Below are positions 50,914-59,862 of a stretch of 64,000 nt of DNA, piece after piece. The position numbers and the translations under genes were made by a program. The notes beneath the pieces were generated by a model that saw only the letters and a program-made list of their open reading frames with translations, had not been told where the DNA came from and ran no database searches. This DNA is from Gammaproteobacteria bacterium (GTDB taxonomy: Bacteria > Pseudomonadota > Gammaproteobacteria > Eutrophobiales > Eutrophobiaceae), in NCBI GenBank assembly GCA_012103475.1, contig WLWS01000004.1:124001-188000 (forward strand), written 5' to 3'. Numbering within the stretch: position 1 is the first letter of the stretch; each line of letters begins with the position of its first letter.

Positions 50914-51759
50914 TCAAGTACTTCGGGCATTGCTATGGCGCCATTCACGAAGAATAAATATGGCAATTGCACCGAGAATAAGAAGGCCCATGAAAATACC
51001 AATGAAAATTGAGTAGTCGAATTCGTAACGACCACTATGTGGATCATAAATGGTGCAGAACAATTTAATATTGTTGATCCAGCCTTCTACCAGGTTCACA
51101 TCCTGCCTGTTACCAAAAATCAGTTCTTTCAACGGTTCCCCTAAATCAGGGGCCTTAAAACTGACCCCGTATATCTGCCTGTAAACGACCCCTTTAGAAT
51201 CGAGAATCGACACTTGTGACAGATGGTCAAAACCCCTTGGTGTAGGAAAAAAGAGAAATCCAAGTTCATCTGAAAAGGCTTTGATGGTCTTCTCATCAGC
51301 ACTCAGAAAATGCCAGTGAGAATCATCGATTCCGCGTTCCCGCGCATATAAGCGCATGCGTTCCGGGCTATCGTTCGCGCTGTCAAAACCAACGGTAATA
51401 AGCGAAAAACTGTCATCTCCAAGTGCCACCTGCGCTACGTCGACAATTTCGGCAAGATTCCTGGTAAGAGTCGGACAAATGTGATGACAACTGGTGAAGA
51501 TCAAACTCACCACCAGGGGTTTGCCGCGAAAATCATCAATCGACACAACATTTTTGTTTTCGTCAATGAAACTATGATTAGTGACAAGACGATTAATGGC
51601 AGCCTGGCTGGTGGCCAATGCCTGCTCCCGGTCATATAAAGTGGCTTCGACTGCTGTGGAATGTAGTGGCATGCTCGACAACAAGATAGTGAGAATAAAC
51701 AGCCGGGTCGCCAGGCAGCCGAAAGATTTCGAGCCACGCAATTCGCGATTAGTTACCAC
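50914..51759 (-). CDS. Sco1/SenC family copper chaperone
   Basis: A 281-residue periplasmic thioredoxin-fold protein that delivers copper to the CuA or CuB site. It has an N-terminal signal or anchor (about residues 15-35), the copper motif SCHHICPTLTRN (CxxxC) and the distal His ligand in FDHLSQVSILD. An extra C-terminal transmembrane segment (about residues 250-272) anchors it. It sits between cyoE and the cytochrome b fusion. SenC-type genes next to subunit I/II genes are the pattern described for sNOR clusters. Confidence 0.92.
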   Translation of the reverse strand: MVTNRELRGSKSFGCLATRLFILTILLSSMPLHSTAVEATLYDREQALATSQAAINRLVTNHSFIDENKNVVSIDDFRGKPLVVSLIFTSCHHICPTLTRNLAEIVDVAQVALGDDSFSLITVGFDSANDSPERMRLYARERGIDDSHWHFLSADEKTIKAFSDELGFLFFPTPRGFDHLSQVSILDSKGVVYRQIYGVSFKAPDLGEPLKELIFGNRQDVNLVEGWINNIKLFCTIYDPHSGRYEFDYSIFIGIFMGLLILGAIAIFILREWRHSNARST

Positions 51760-51786
51760 AATAATAATTGCCAGCCTTATTAATAC

Positions 51787-52650
51787 TCAGTTGAAAAATG
51801 CGTCCAGGCCACAGGCAAGCAGTAGAGGAGTCAATTGCAGCAATGAAGCACGAAAATTGATACGGGCATTGTGTAATGAGGGTGAACGAAGTAACTTATA
51901 ACTCGTGTAAAGAAAAAACAGACCCCCAAAAAGCGCACCAGTTAGATATATCCAACCAAGTCCGAAGAAAAATGGCAGGACCGAAACAATTACCAGAACG
52001 AAGGTATGTGCGAAAATGATTCTGGTCGCCGTCGATCTTGTAAAAACAGTTGGCAGCATCGGTACATCTGCCTCCCGGTAATCGCTTGCAAAGATAAAAG
52101 CCAGACTCCAGAAGTGTGGAGGTGTCCACAAAAACAACACCAGAGCGAGAAGAACAGGTTCTGCTGATAGTCCAGGGTCTACGACGGCGGCACCACCGAG
52201 AACAGCAAAACTACCAGCCAGACCACCAATGACGATGTTCAACCAGGTGCGCCGTTTTAACCATACCGTATAAATCACACCGTAAGTGAAGGCACCCAGA
52301 AAAACAAATAAAGCAGCGACGAAATTCAGAAACCAGGCACTGAGTGCAACCGGCACAACCAACATCAGACTGATGGCGAACAACCAGACCCCGTCAGCCT
52401 TATATTTTCCGGTAACAAAGGGTCGGTTACGGGTACGCTGCATTCGCGCATCCAGATCCCGCTCTGCATACTGATTATAGGCGCCGGCACTTGCCGACGA
52501 TAATAATATAGCAAAACAAAAAAGAAGAATTTCCCAGCTTGCCGGTAGCTCACCCGGTGTCACTGCAAGCCCGGCAAGACCAGTTAGCATGATGGCAAAG
52601 CCTATCCTCAGCTTACAGACCGAGGCTAGTTCCCTGATCAAGGTGCTCAT
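51787..52650 (-). CDS. cyoE: Protoheme IX farnesyltransferase (heme O synthase)
   Basis: A polytopic membrane prenyltransferase of 287 residues that converts heme B to heme O. The first Asp-rich motif is NQYAERDLDARMQRTRNRP, and the second conserved region is LFLWTPPHFWSLAF with the DYREADVPMLP loop. It is located 14 bases downstream of the subunit I gene. Together with the nearby CtaA it shows that heme O and heme A can be made for an enzyme of this locus. Confidence 0.95.
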   Translation of the reverse strand: MSTLIRELASVCKLRIGFAIMLTGLAGLAVTPGELPASWEILLFCFAILLSSASAGAYNQYAERDLDARMQRTRNRPFVTGKYKADGVWLFAISLMLVVPVALSAWFLNFVAALFVFLGAFTYGVIYTVWLKRRTWLNIVIGGLAGSFAVLGGAAVVDPGLSAEPVLLALVLFLWTPPHFWSLAFIFASDYREADVPMLPTVFTRSTATRIIFAHTFVLVIVSVLPFFFGLGWIYLTGALFGGLFFLYTSYKLLRSPSLHNARINFRASLLQLTPLLLACGLDAFFN

Positions 52651-52664
52651 CGATATATCCTGAT

Positions 52665-54350
52665 CTATCTGAGCGGCCAGACTTCTGCCAGATACTTCCA
52701 GTTTACAAAATAGTAAAGAATGAAACTGACGAAAAATACGCCGACCAGCGCGATGGTTCCAGGAATTGCAGGGTGATCTTCGTTACCATACTCGCCAACC
52801 ACTCTGGCATCTTCTGGCGGTGCAATCGGTACCTCGGTACTGGCATCGATTTTTTTTCCGAAAAGAATAGAACCCACCACCACCACGATGAACATAAAAC
52901 CACCAAGTGCCGCCAGTATTGCACTCATGCCGTTCAGACCCATCATCAGGTTAGCCGCACCGGGAAAATCGTAAGGCAGAATGGCATCGGCCTGAGAAAT
53001 ATCCCAATGCCGCCTTGGTACGCCTAAAGTACCAGCCCCCATCATGAACACAGAAATACCCGCGACGCCAAGGCCGAATAAATAGGGTTGTGCTTTTGCC
53101 CATCCCGGCAGGATGAGTGCCCGTCTGAAAATTAACGGTACTAACAGGTATGTGACCGCCATAAAAGCCAGTGTGGTTCCGGCGACTACGGTTGCATGAA
53201 AATGACCGGGCACATAAATGGTGTTATGTATAATCAGATTGATTTGTTCTACGCCCATCACCACGCCGGAGATGCCACCGAGAAATCCGAACAGGATGAG
53301 AGAAATGAACATACCTGAGAAAGCCGGGTTACCCCATGGTGCTTTGCGTAACCATTCAAACATGCCGTTGTTGTAACCCTTTTTACGCTGTGCCGCTTCA
53401 ATCTGACCAGGTACAGTCAAGCCGTGAATCATACTTCCAAGAACTGCGAGGTAAATAGCATAACTGGTATTAAAAACCTTCCAGGTTGAACTAATGCCCG
53501 GGTCTACCAATAGATGATGCGCGCTGGCTAGCTGTAAAAACAAAACATACAATAAAAACGCGAAACGACTGACCTTTTCCGATAGAGGTTTTGCGCCGAG
53601 CACGACTGCGGAGATCAGATACCAGATCGAGATATGTGCAGCGACATTAATCTGTTGTGAGGAATGACCAAAACCCCACCACACGGTGCGATACATCAGA
53701 GTATCAATATGACTAATGTAACCCATTGACCAGAGTAAAGTCGGTATCAGAATAATTGCACCGGAAGCCAGTGTAAAAACAGCAATGATCGCCGCCACCG
53801 TCGCACCAAAGGTTACTAGCGGTACAGAGCCTTCATAGGTCTTCTCCTGCTTTGCTATCACCAGAGTTCCAAAAAAAACGAAACAGGCGATAAGTGTTCC
53901 AACTGCAAACAGGATAATACCGACATAGAACGACGGATCAGCTTTTAAGGGCACATAACTGGTAAACATCACACTGGAATTACCCATCAGTACCGCAACA
54001 TTGGTCACCAGTGCGCCAATCAACATCAGCGCAAACGCTGCCCATGCCCACCTGGGCGTGGCAATTCGACAACCCAGTATCACTGAAGAAGCGAAATACA
54101 AAACAGCGATTTCGAAAAAGACGATCCACACCACCAGCACGTCGAGACCATGTGCGGTGAGTGCGAGATAGAACCAGTCTGCGGGCAACAGATGAACGGC
54201 CTTCCAACGCGTTAACGCAATAGACAAGCCAAACAACCCGCCGATGGCAAGAAAAATAACCGCGACCACCGCATTGGCCTTGATCAGGTTTTCGGTACTC
54301 TGGAATACACGGAGTCCTGTGGTCTGACAGATTCGATATTGTTCAAGCAT
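52665..54350 (-). CDS. Heme-copper oxidase subunit I, sNOR/NorY-like
   Basis: A 561-residue polytopic subunit I. Heme and metal ligands are present: H67 and H385 (low-spin heme), H383 (high-spin heme), and H229, H278 and H279 (CuB). The residue four after H229, where canonical A/B-type O2 reductases carry the tyrosine cross-linked to this His, is glutamine (HSSQQ). That argues against a standard cytochrome oxidase. The arrangement subunit II, subunit I, cyoE, sco matches the norSY-senC (sNOR) clusters of ammonia oxidisers. The upstream FNR-type box fits an anaerobic or NO-related role. Without a phylogeny, an unusual ba3-type oxidase remains possible. Confidence 0.85.
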   Translation of the reverse strand: MLEQYRICQTTGLRVFQSTENLIKANAVVAVIFLAIGGLFGLSIALTRWKAVHLLPADWFYLALTAHGLDVLVVWIVFFEIAVLYFASSVILGCRIATPRWAWAAFALMLIGALVTNVAVLMGNSSVMFTSYVPLKADPSFYVGIILFAVGTLIACFVFFGTLVIAKQEKTYEGSVPLVTFGATVAAIIAVFTLASGAIILIPTLLWSMGYISHIDTLMYRTVWWGFGHSSQQINVAAHISIWYLISAVVLGAKPLSEKVSRFAFLLYVLFLQLASAHHLLVDPGISSTWKVFNTSYAIYLAVLGSMIHGLTVPGQIEAAQRKKGYNNGMFEWLRKAPWGNPAFSGMFISLILFGFLGGISGVVMGVEQINLIIHNTIYVPGHFHATVVAGTTLAFMAVTYLLVPLIFRRALILPGWAKAQPYLFGLGVAGISVFMMGAGTLGVPRRHWDISQADAILPYDFPGAANLMMGLNGMSAILAALGGFMFIVVVVGSILFGKKIDASTEVPIAPPEDARVVGEYGNEDHPAIPGTIALVGVFFVSFILYYFVNWKYLAEVWPLR

Positions 54351-54352
54351 GT

Positions 54353-54898
54353 CTAATTTCCTCTCTCGTCAACCACGTACATTCTGCCCAGCATCAGGTG
54401 ATGCCCGATACCACAGTACTCATTACAGATAATGCCAAATTCACCTGCTGAATCAGGTGTAATGGTCAATACCATTTCATAATCCGGATGTACCTGGACA
54501 TTGATGTTCACTGGCTGCAGGGAAAACCCATGCATCCAGTCGAGTGAACTCAGGTGCAAGCGATAACTCTGCCCTTTTTCGAGTTCCAGAATCGGCCACC
54601 ATTGCCAGAGCCGGGCAATGAGATAAATATCTTCTCCCGGTGGTGGGTGTACGACCGGATAACCACTTTCTTCACGGACTTTGTACTTCTCTACCATGGC
54701 CTCGGTTTTTGCAGAAAAATCTTCTGCTGTAATACGATAGGACTCATTGGACAGATTTTGCTCGCCGTAGATGTGCCACCAGACCATGGCGAAAAACATA
54801 ATCAAACCCCATATAAAGGCGATAATTACCCAAATGAGTTCTGATTTTGGAACCGGTTCATTCCACCAGATTTTTTGTTGCGGAGGGCTAACTGACAT
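54353..54898 (-). CDS. Heme-copper oxidase subunit II with CuA site (NorS-like)
   Basis: A 181-residue subunit with one transmembrane helix (about residues 20-42) and a periplasmic cupredoxin domain. The binuclear CuA ligands are all visible: H123 in DWMHGFSL, then C158, E160, C162, H166 and M169 in CNEYCGIGHHLM. It therefore can accept electrons from a cytochrome c or another periplasmic donor. It starts 21 bases after the small subunit, and two bases separate it from the subunit I gene. Confidence 0.9.
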   Translation of the reverse strand: MSVSPPQQKIWWNEPVPKSELIWVIIAFIWGLIMFFAMVWWHIYGEQNLSNESYRITAEDFSAKTEAMVEKYKVREESGYPVVHPPPGEDIYLIARLWQWWPILELEKGQSYRLHLSSLDWMHGFSLQPVNINVQVHPDYEMVLTITPDSAGEFGIICNEYCGIGHHLMLGRMYVVDERGN

Positions 54899-54919
54899 TA
54901 TCGTGTCTCCCGATGCTGA

Positions 54920-55096
54920 CTACTTGGCGATAGGTATCGTAACGATCTCCATTACTCCCCAGATAATGTAAAAAATCGTGGGTATGGTCACACCCAGAAA
55001 GAGTAATAGAAACGGGTTATCTAAAAGTTGCTGCATGAAAGGAATACGTTCAGATTCGTTCGAATCCGCTGCTTCCTGATGATTTTCTTCGGACAT
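54920..55096 (-). CDS. Small single-span subunit of the sNOR-like complex
   Basis: A 58-residue protein with an acidic N-terminus and one transmembrane helix (about residues 30-52, FLLLFLGVTIPTIFYIIWGV). The ATG at 55096 is preferred over the open frame to 55111, because a strong GGGGGAG ribosome-binding site lies four bases upstream. Single-span subunits of this size (IIa/CbaD type) accompany B-type heme-copper oxidases. It is the first gene of the eight-gene operon, about 32 bases after the predicted transcript start. Confidence 0.75.
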   Translation of the reverse strand: MSEENHQEAADSNESERIPFMQQLLDNPFLLLFLGVTIPTIFYIIWGVMEIVTIPIAK

Positions 55097-55162
55097 TGTC
55101 TCCCCCTTCAAAGAGATTGGAAGAATGCCAGACGAATGTAGAGCTTAAGCGCTATTTTGTAC

Positions 55163-55176
55163 TTGATTTGAATCAA
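55163..55176 (-). promoter_or_regulatory. FNR/DNR box of the sNOR-like operon
   Basis: TTGATTTGAATCAA is a perfect TTGAT-N4-ATCAA palindrome, the site for FNR, Anr, Dnr or NnrR-type regulators. A -10-like TACATT lies on the minus strand at 55135-55140, and the centre-to-centre distance is 32 bases. That places the box at about -41.5, as in class II FNR-activated promoters. The transcript would start near 55128 and lead into the eight-gene operon ending at 48449. Confidence 0.82.
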
Positions 55177-55278
55177 GACGCTGCAATTTCACAAAATCAC
55201 GGTACCTCACAGGCACTGGAAAAGGGAGAATGCCGGGTATAGAGTCAGCTTAAAAAGTTGCGCATAAGGGCAACTTGA

Positions 55279-55467
55279 TTACTGAACTGGCAGGATTAGT
55301 CGCAAAATAGCAAAAGTCGAAACGGTCAGGAGCAGAATAATGCCAAAGAATATCAGATTGCGATCATCTAACTGTTTTCCCGCTCGCTGTTCCATTAACT
55401 TAAGGATCCAGTCAGAGCATAAATATAAAACAATACCGGCTAGAGTATAGGCAAGCATCTCAATCAT
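55279..55467 (-). CDS. Small two-span membrane protein, unknown
   Basis: A 62-residue hydrophobic protein with two predicted transmembrane helices (about residues 3-20 and 38-58) joined by a charged loop (KLMEQRAGKQLDDRN). It has no recognised family and only a weak ribosome-binding site; an internal Met4 start is possible. It lies between the FNR box of the sNOR-like operon and the divergent heme A synthase gene. It could be a tiny accessory membrane protein, or it may not be expressed. Confidence 0.5.
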   Translation of the reverse strand: MIEMLAYTLAGIVLYLCSDWILKLMEQRAGKQLDDRNLIFFGIILLLTVSTFAILRLILPVQ

Positions 55468-55527
55468 GATCGATAATGTACTTGAGTTTTCATTTAAAAC
55501 AACTGTGACTTAACACATTTTTTACCT

Positions 55528-56493
55528 ATGCCAATTCCCACCCAGGATAATAAATTTCATTGCAGCTACCAATTACTGAACATCTGCATAATAGTCATGG
55601 CCGTACTGATTATATTTCTCAGTACTCATATTCGTCTGGGAGAGGCTGGACTCGGCTGCAATCCCTGGCCGGATTGCTATGCGCAATTCCCGTTCATTGA
55701 TAACGTTAAAGGACTGGCAATCCCGGAGAATAAGTTTGGCCTGTTTCGATCATTTCATCGCAGCATTGCCAGCCTACTCGGCCTTAATGTGCTTGCCGTA
55801 TTTGTTATGGCCTTGTGGCGGCGAAAACAAGTTTCACTGTTTTTGCCATTACTGATGCTCACAATCGTCATCTTTCTGTCTGCGCTTGGTATCGCTACAC
55901 CAACGCGTAGTTTTCCTATCGTTACTATGGGTAACATACTCGGTGGTATCGCTCTGGCTGGCATTGGCTGGGCTCATTTTCTGCAGACGAAGCGAAAACA
56001 TGCAGGTCTTACTCTGAAACTACGTTTTCTCCTGCTCGCCTTAATTATTCAAATAGCCAGTGGTGCCTGGGCCAGCGCTAACTATACCGGAGCCGCCTGT
56101 TCCGGGCTGTTTAACTGTTCTGAAACAACTGACGTTTACGGTAAAATGATTCATAGTTTCAACCCACTCAGGCAACTCTCTTTAAACACAACTTACCAGC
56201 CTGTGCCGGATACCTCTTCCAGTATAATTCAGATGACTCACCGTTTGCTGGCAGTTATCTGGTTAGTACTGGTAATTTATTATTATAAAAAAATCAGACA
56301 CAGACAAAAAACACTGGAAAAACCTGCGCGCGTAATTGTGGTTCTGACACTCGCTGAATTTGCACTGGGGCTCGGTAATGTTTTGTTTGCGATGCCGCTC
56401 TGGCCAAACACAATGCATAATCTACTGGCACTCGGGCTACTGTTTGCCGTGATAAATCTGGCAAGCAGAACGATGGAAATTCAAAATTATTGA
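55528..56493 (+). CDS. ctaA: Heme A synthase (COX15/CtaA family)
   Basis: A polytopic membrane enzyme of 321 residues that oxidises the C8 methyl of heme O to give heme A. It has about eight transmembrane helices. Heme-ligand and catalytic histidines are seen in RSFHRSIASL, MIHSFN, MTHRLLAVIW and TMHNLLAL. The cysteine-containing loop GLGCNPWPDCYAQFP and the conserved Glu-type segment HIRLGEAGLGC are present. Its presence implies that a heme A enzyme operates here, possibly the divergently encoded subunit I. Confidence 0.88.
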   Translation: MPIPTQDNKFHCSYQLLNICIIVMAVLIIFLSTHIRLGEAGLGCNPWPDCYAQFPFIDNVKGLAIPENKFGLFRSFHRSIASLLGLNVLAVFVMALWRRKQVSLFLPLLMLTIVIFLSALGIATPTRSFPIVTMGNILGGIALAGIGWAHFLQTKRKHAGLTLKLRFLLLALIIQIASGAWASANYTGAACSGLFNCSETTDVYGKMIHSFNPLRQLSLNTTYQPVPDTSSSIIQMTHRLLAVIWLVLVIYYYKKIRHRQKTLEKPARVIVVLTLAEFALGLGNVLFAMPLWPNTMHNLLALGLLFAVINLASRTMEIQNY

Positions 56494-56528
56494 GTGGCAC
56501 TTATTTTTAGAAAGAACGACCCTCCGGT

Positions 56529-56900
56529 TTATGCTTCAACGATGTCGTCTTTCAGGCTCAACACAAAAGCGACCACATCATTAACTTCCTGCTCCGGAAC
56601 CGCCAGAGCCTCAAGCGTTTGCCCGGCATGCTCAAGAAAAATACTCCAGTCACTTTCGCTGATTTGCATACCTTTATGCGATATTTTCATGTCTCGCCCG
56701 GTATAGTAAACAGGACCACCGGCTTTTGAACTGATGTATTCGATTAGTAACTGGTGCTCTCTTTCAATGCCATCACTTCCCCGGTTTTGCCAGAATCGTC
56801 CTAATTGAGAATCCGCCTGTAAGCGTGGAAGTAACTCGTTGGTAAATGCAGCAATACCATCGTAGCCTCCAAGTCGACTGTAAAGTGATTTCTGATTCAT
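56529..56900 (-). CDS. Group 1 truncated hemoglobin
   Basis: A 123-residue 2-on-2 globin. It has SLYSRLGGYDGIAAF at the N-terminus with the family's GG motif, a Tyr in the YYTGRDMKISHKGMQI region, the proximal His in DMKISHKGMQIS, and a C-terminal helix from about residue 100. Group 1 members often oxidise NO to nitrate or carry O2/NO. It is the last gene after the variant oxidase (64-base gap, GGAG ribosome-binding site), supporting a role in NO handling. Confidence 0.88.
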   Translation of the reverse strand: MNQKSLYSRLGGYDGIAAFTNELLPRLQADSQLGRFWQNRGSDGIEREHQLLIEYISSKAGGPVYYTGRDMKISHKGMQISESDWSIFLEHAGQTLEALAVPEQEVNDVVAFVLSLKDDIVEA

Positions 56901-56964
56901 AACATTCTCCTGTTAACTGGAAATTAAAAAAAGCCCATAAGAACAAAGAGCACTGACATAAAAG

Positions 56965-58362
56965 TTATCGCCACTGGCGCAGACCTTCGTTAGATGAAGT
57001 ATCGAAATCACGAGCCGTAAGAATTTTGATAATCAAAATAATAAACAGAAATCCACCTAAGGCGGATAACATGCCGCCCAACCCCATAAGAGCCATACCT
57101 GTTATACGTTCAACACTGTTTAACCACTGTTCACCACCGGCTACTTTACGTTCAACACCATAACCGCCCGACCAGAGCAAACCGCTGATATGCAGAAATT
57201 GACCCACAGCATAAATCCTTAGTTGAAAGATAGCCCAGATGGCTTTGACTTTATTATAGCCGAGCGCAGGTATTAGCTGGTAACACAATCCCATCAGGGA
57301 AAGAGTCACACCGACAATACATCCGTGATAATGGGCAGGTATCTTGACATTGTTGCCATCGATAAGGAAACCCATAAAACCACCGACGCCGAATAAAAAT
57401 AGTGAACAGATAAGAGCGTTCCAAGATACTGATGTACGTATTGAATGAAGCTGACCATTAAATAATGCAAACAGGATAGCAACTGCGAGCGGAAAAACGG
57501 CCAGACTACCCCCAAAACTCATGAGTTGAGTAAACAGGCTACGGTGAGAAGGATCGATAACCGGGTATTCCAGATAAATAATTGGCGTTAAGAAAATGGA
57601 AAAAAGACCGACGGCAAATAAAAACAGAGCGACACGTGGACTCACTGGCAAAGACAATCTGGCAAGCGATGCTAACCATAACCAGGCAACCATCATCAGC
57701 AGGGTATAAGTGAATTGTAGAATATGACCACAACCCCAGAACAGGACTTCATAATAAATTTCTCTCGCCAGTTGTTTGGGAACAGTGAGATATGACCAGG
57801 TGAATGCCAATAAGGCCAGACAAACGCCAACGGCAGCGCAGTTCAGCCCGAAGCGAATCACTGCTTCAGCGCTAATGACCCGACCAACCCGAAGCATAAT
57901 CCCCATGCTGATCAAAACCTGAAAACCCATTCCGATGGCGAACAACAGCAGGCCACCGATGAAAACTCTGTCATCCAAAACTGGTATGTAATTACTCATG
58001 AGAGCATTGGCGCTACCTGTAAACGGTGAAATGGTCATCACCAATACCCCGCTTAGCACAACAAAAAACGCTACTTTGCCTAAGACAGATGAAACCGGAC
58101 GGCTGTTAAGCGTCCACAGAGCGCTGGCAAACGCCAATATCCAGACCAGGGACGATAGGTTTACGTGAATTACCAAAGCAGTATGAAAGAAATCGGTAAG
58201 CGGAAACAGTTCACCTATAAATGGAGTACGAGCGAGTACCAGTAAGACCGAAAACAGACCTGCTACAAGTAAAGTTGAGACTGCAAGCCATAACCAGACA
58301 ATGACCTGTCGGCGACGGTAGTCAGAGGGAATTTCTAATTGATAGAAATCCGCGTCGGGCAT
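56965..58362 (-). CDS. Heme-copper oxidase-like subunit I lacking the CuB His pair
   Basis: A 465-residue polytopic protein with about twelve transmembrane helices, homologous to heme-copper oxidase/NO reductase subunit I. Heme ligands are conserved: H66 and H346 for the low-spin heme and H344 for the high-spin heme (PAHYHGCIVG). One metal-B ligand, H213 in FWGCGHILQF, is kept. The adjacent His-His pair normally found six residues before the DP motif is replaced by E265 and Y266 (YLEYPVIDP). The cross-link Tyr is also missing. This active site fits a non-canonical NO reductase better than an O2 reductase. No subunit II gene is adjacent. It lies between a porin and a truncated hemoglobin. Confidence 0.8.
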   Translation of the reverse strand: MPDADFYQLEIPSDYRRRQVIVWLWLAVSTLLVAGLFSVLLVLARTPFIGELFPLTDFFHTALVIHVNLSSLVWILAFASALWTLNSRPVSSVLGKVAFFVVLSGVLVMTISPFTGSANALMSNYIPVLDDRVFIGGLLLFAIGMGFQVLISMGIMLRVGRVISAEAVIRFGLNCAAVGVCLALLAFTWSYLTVPKQLAREIYYEVLFWGCGHILQFTYTLLMMVAWLWLASLARLSLPVSPRVALFLFAVGLFSIFLTPIIYLEYPVIDPSHRSLFTQLMSFGGSLAVFPLAVAILFALFNGQLHSIRTSVSWNALICSLFLFGVGGFMGFLIDGNNVKIPAHYHGCIVGVTLSLMGLCYQLIPALGYNKVKAIWAIFQLRIYAVGQFLHISGLLWSGGYGVERKVAGGEQWLNSVERITGMALMGLGGMLSALGGFLFIILIIKILTARDFDTSSNEGLRQWR

Positions 58363-58388
58363 AAAAACAGATCCAGATCGTGTGGTGT

Positions 58389-59716
58389 TTAAAATTTTAT
58401 TTGCACCCAGAACCAGGTTTTAGTGACGTCTGCGGCTCTCGCACCACCTCTGGCAATGTTGTCGGAATTCCTGTCAGCATCATAAAACGCTACTTTTGCG
58501 CCAAAGGTGTAATTCTTTTTAAACGTTTTCGTGACTAACAAATCCAGTTCATTACCGTAATCATAGCTGAGATTGTCCGATTTTATCATGTGGTAAGCCG
58601 CTATAAATCTGGCCCCAAACGCCGAGGCGACTGCAGTAAAGTATGTATCTTCTATACCGTCCGGCGGAGTAAGCAGAAAGCGATCGGCCCAACCCTGGAA
58701 TGCATGTCCCGTTGCAACAGGCGTGAGGAATGAGTTTGCACCATTACCTGTTAGCACTTCATAATCGACCTTCAGTACCAATGATTTTAGCACACCACCC
58801 AATTGAAGTTTTACTCCCAACTCTCCGAGGTAATAGTCTTCACTTATACTGCCCGGATTATCAGCGTAGTCACTCTGTGCCGCATACTCTCCTACATAGA
58901 TAATTTTACTTTTCTCATTTACTAAATAAACCCCGGAAGCACGAACACCATAAGTTTCTGTCGAGGCTGCCAGAGCATTTTTAAAATCCAATAAGTAGGC
59001 ATAGGCTTCTATTTCTACATTTTTGATTCCTTTATAGCGCAGGTTCACGAAATGCGAATCACTATCAAAATTTGCGCGTGCGCTGGCAACCGCCTCATCA
59101 GTAAAAATACGGTTTATATTCCAGGAATAGGCATACTGGATAGTCGTATCAGGTAGTGAAGTATTTTTAAAAGAAAGTGCATCATGATTCTGCCAGTTCT
59201 GTCGCCACAATACATTACCGACAAAGCGGTGAAAGGGGCCTTTCTATAAGTCACTAATTGTCGACCCAGTTTGAAAGTTGTCCCTTCTAAGGCACTGTCT
59301 TGTAAACCTGAATAGGACAGATAAGCTTCCAAAAAATCTGTTTCTGAAGGATCAGCGACTACAGGAAACTGTGTTTTTGAACTCGGTCTGCCCGTCGCGT
59401 CGTTGAAGTCATCAACAAAGACGTCTCTGACATCCTGACCAAGTAATCGCATACCAAATCCATGGAAACCGGCGCTTGTGTAACCCAGTGTTGTTCGTAT
59501 CGTTGATGCATCGGCATCATTTACAGCGTTATCGTCATCAACATGCTCATAGCGATAACGAGCCGAGAAATCAAATTTGCCTTTGCTCAGGGCCGACCAG
59601 AATGGATCTCCTTGCTCTTCTGCCACGCTTAGCTGTGTTAATGTCAGACCGAGTAGCCAAAGCAGCAATCTAAGCTTATACCGTCCGGGTTCAAAATTCG
59701 CCATTGAAATATTCAT
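58389..59716 (-). pseudogene. Outer-membrane porin (alginate-export-like family), frameshifted
   Basis: A beta-barrel porin gene. A signal peptide (from MNISMANFEPGRYKLRLL, ending near LSVAEE) is followed by barrel strands starting GKFDFSARYRYEHVDDD. The frame breaks in a short T run (plus-strand A run 59232-59234). One extra T would join APF to HRFVGNVLWRQNWQNHDA, which matches the family's RFVGN.GWRQN motif. The second frame then runs to a terminal aromatic residue (WVQIKF), as expected for BAM-inserted porins. Two ATGs at 59719 and 59716 follow an AGGAAG site; the second has the better spacing. The next gene starts 26 bases later, so it is probably co-transcribed with the variant oxidase. 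Confidence 0.8.
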
Positions 59717-59783
59717 CATTTCTTCCTGCAATGTGTAATCGTTTGCTTGCGACACAGTTAACTCTTTCAATGGCCGAATTTGA

Positions 59784-59797
59784 TTGATTAAAGTCAA
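59784..59797 (-). promoter_or_regulatory. FNR/DNR-like half-matched box upstream of the porin operon
   Basis: TTGATTAAAGTCAA matches TTGAT-N4-GTCAA, a form accepted by Dnr/FNR-type regulators. It is 68 bases upstream of the porin start and would control the porin-variant oxidase-hemoglobin operon. No convincing -10 is seen at the expected distance. Confidence 0.5.
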
Positions 59798-59862
59798 GTT
59801 AATATGAAGTAAAAAAGCGCAGCTGCTCTGAAAATGTGCATTTGATTCCGTCCAAAATGTAA

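Noticed and set aside
52665-54898. Plain ba3/CbaAB cytochrome c oxidase call for subunits I and II
   Set aside because: The Tyr-to-Gln change and the FNR box make that label premature, though it is not excluded; the sNOR-like label is kept with moderate confidence.
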